A stretch of 37,371 bases of DNA, taken from Bryobacterales bacterium (lineage in GTDB: Bacteria; Acidobacteriota; Terriglobia; Bryobacterales; Bryobacteraceae). Every line of letters starts with the position of its first letter. Position 1 is the stretch's first letter. Shown piece by piece: positions 37,300-37,371 of the stretch. The notes under the pieces were generated by a model, which did no database searches, was not told where the DNA came from, and saw only the letters and a list, made by a program, of their open reading frames with translations. The stretch spans positions 1-37,371 of the forward strand of contig PLRJ01000221.1 of assembly GCA_003163855.1 (NCBI GenBank). Direction: 5' to 3'. A program made the position numbers and the translations under genes.

Positions 37300-37371
37300 C
37301 TAATGCATCACCGTTTCGGCCGGCCTGCTCTCGCCCTGCTTCTTTACCTGAAACTCAAGTCTGTCGCCAGT
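37300..37371 (-). CDS. 3' end of an upstream minus-strand gene (partial)
   Basis: The last 72 bases read on the minus strand as GDRLEFQVKKQGES and so on, ending in MH and TAG at 37302-37300, 23 codons with no stop before the window edge. The sequence resembles the final strand of a PDZ-like domain (GDxLxFxVxRxG), which could mean a second protease or a signalling protein upstream of the htrA-type gene. The span is too short to name a family. Confidence 0.4.
   Translation of the reverse strand, partial: TGDRLEFQVKKQGESRPAETVMH

Overview
The window looks like a chromosomal piece of an Acidobacteriota genome, most like the Bryobacterales/Solibacter group; this assignment is inference from gene content. 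Supporting features are a member of the multicopy NRANAQKSTGP protein family, a quinoprotein/cytochrome c/beta-propeller operon, a PEGA-domain Ser/Thr kinase, a fused E1 alpha/beta 2-oxoacid dehydrogenase, a PEP-CTERM protein and GC-rich coding sequence. No rRNA, tRNA, CRISPR array or intact insertion sequence was seen.

Layout. 1-1.8 kb: NRANAQKSTGP-family protein and a small membrane protein. 1.8-7 kb: aspartate-family amino acid genes, lysC on + converging on a minus-strand run of S10 peptidase, thrC and thrB. 7-10.3 kb: a translationally overlapping + operon of exported YVTN propeller, diheme cytochrome c and PQQ-dehydrogenase-like protein, then a degenerate receiver protein on minus. 10.7-16 kb: oxidative pentose phosphate cluster zwf-opcA-pgl-capA on + with gnd converging from minus, so all enzymes from glucose-6-phosphate to ribulose-5-phosphate lie together. 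16-18.4 kb: an orphan sugar-binding lipoprotein and a secreted heptad-repeat fibre-like protein.

18.5-22.9 kb is the accessory part: an antitoxin-like/MNT/HEPN operon whose HEPN gene is frameshifted, a PEP-CTERM protein whose end runs into an antisense HicB-like remnant, an irregular array of ten GAGTTCC units, and a two-gene module of an HNH endonuclease plus a DGQHR (DndB-like) protein. Two sampled lines in the last module are less GC-rich (about 47-52%) than two sampled lines in neighbouring core genes (about 55-62%). It is the best candidate for an undescribed system here.

22.9-37.4 kb returns to core functions: gltA-serS on minus, fused E1 on +, an MFS transporter and a Tat-exported P1 peptidase diverging from each other, a PEGA kinase diverging from guaB, then lon and an htrA/degP-type protease on minus, each with a convincing hairpin-plus-T-tract terminator. 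The window ends within the 3' end of another minus-strand gene. Several divergent pairs have start codons only 9-44 bp apart, so their promoters must overlap or lie within the opposing gene.
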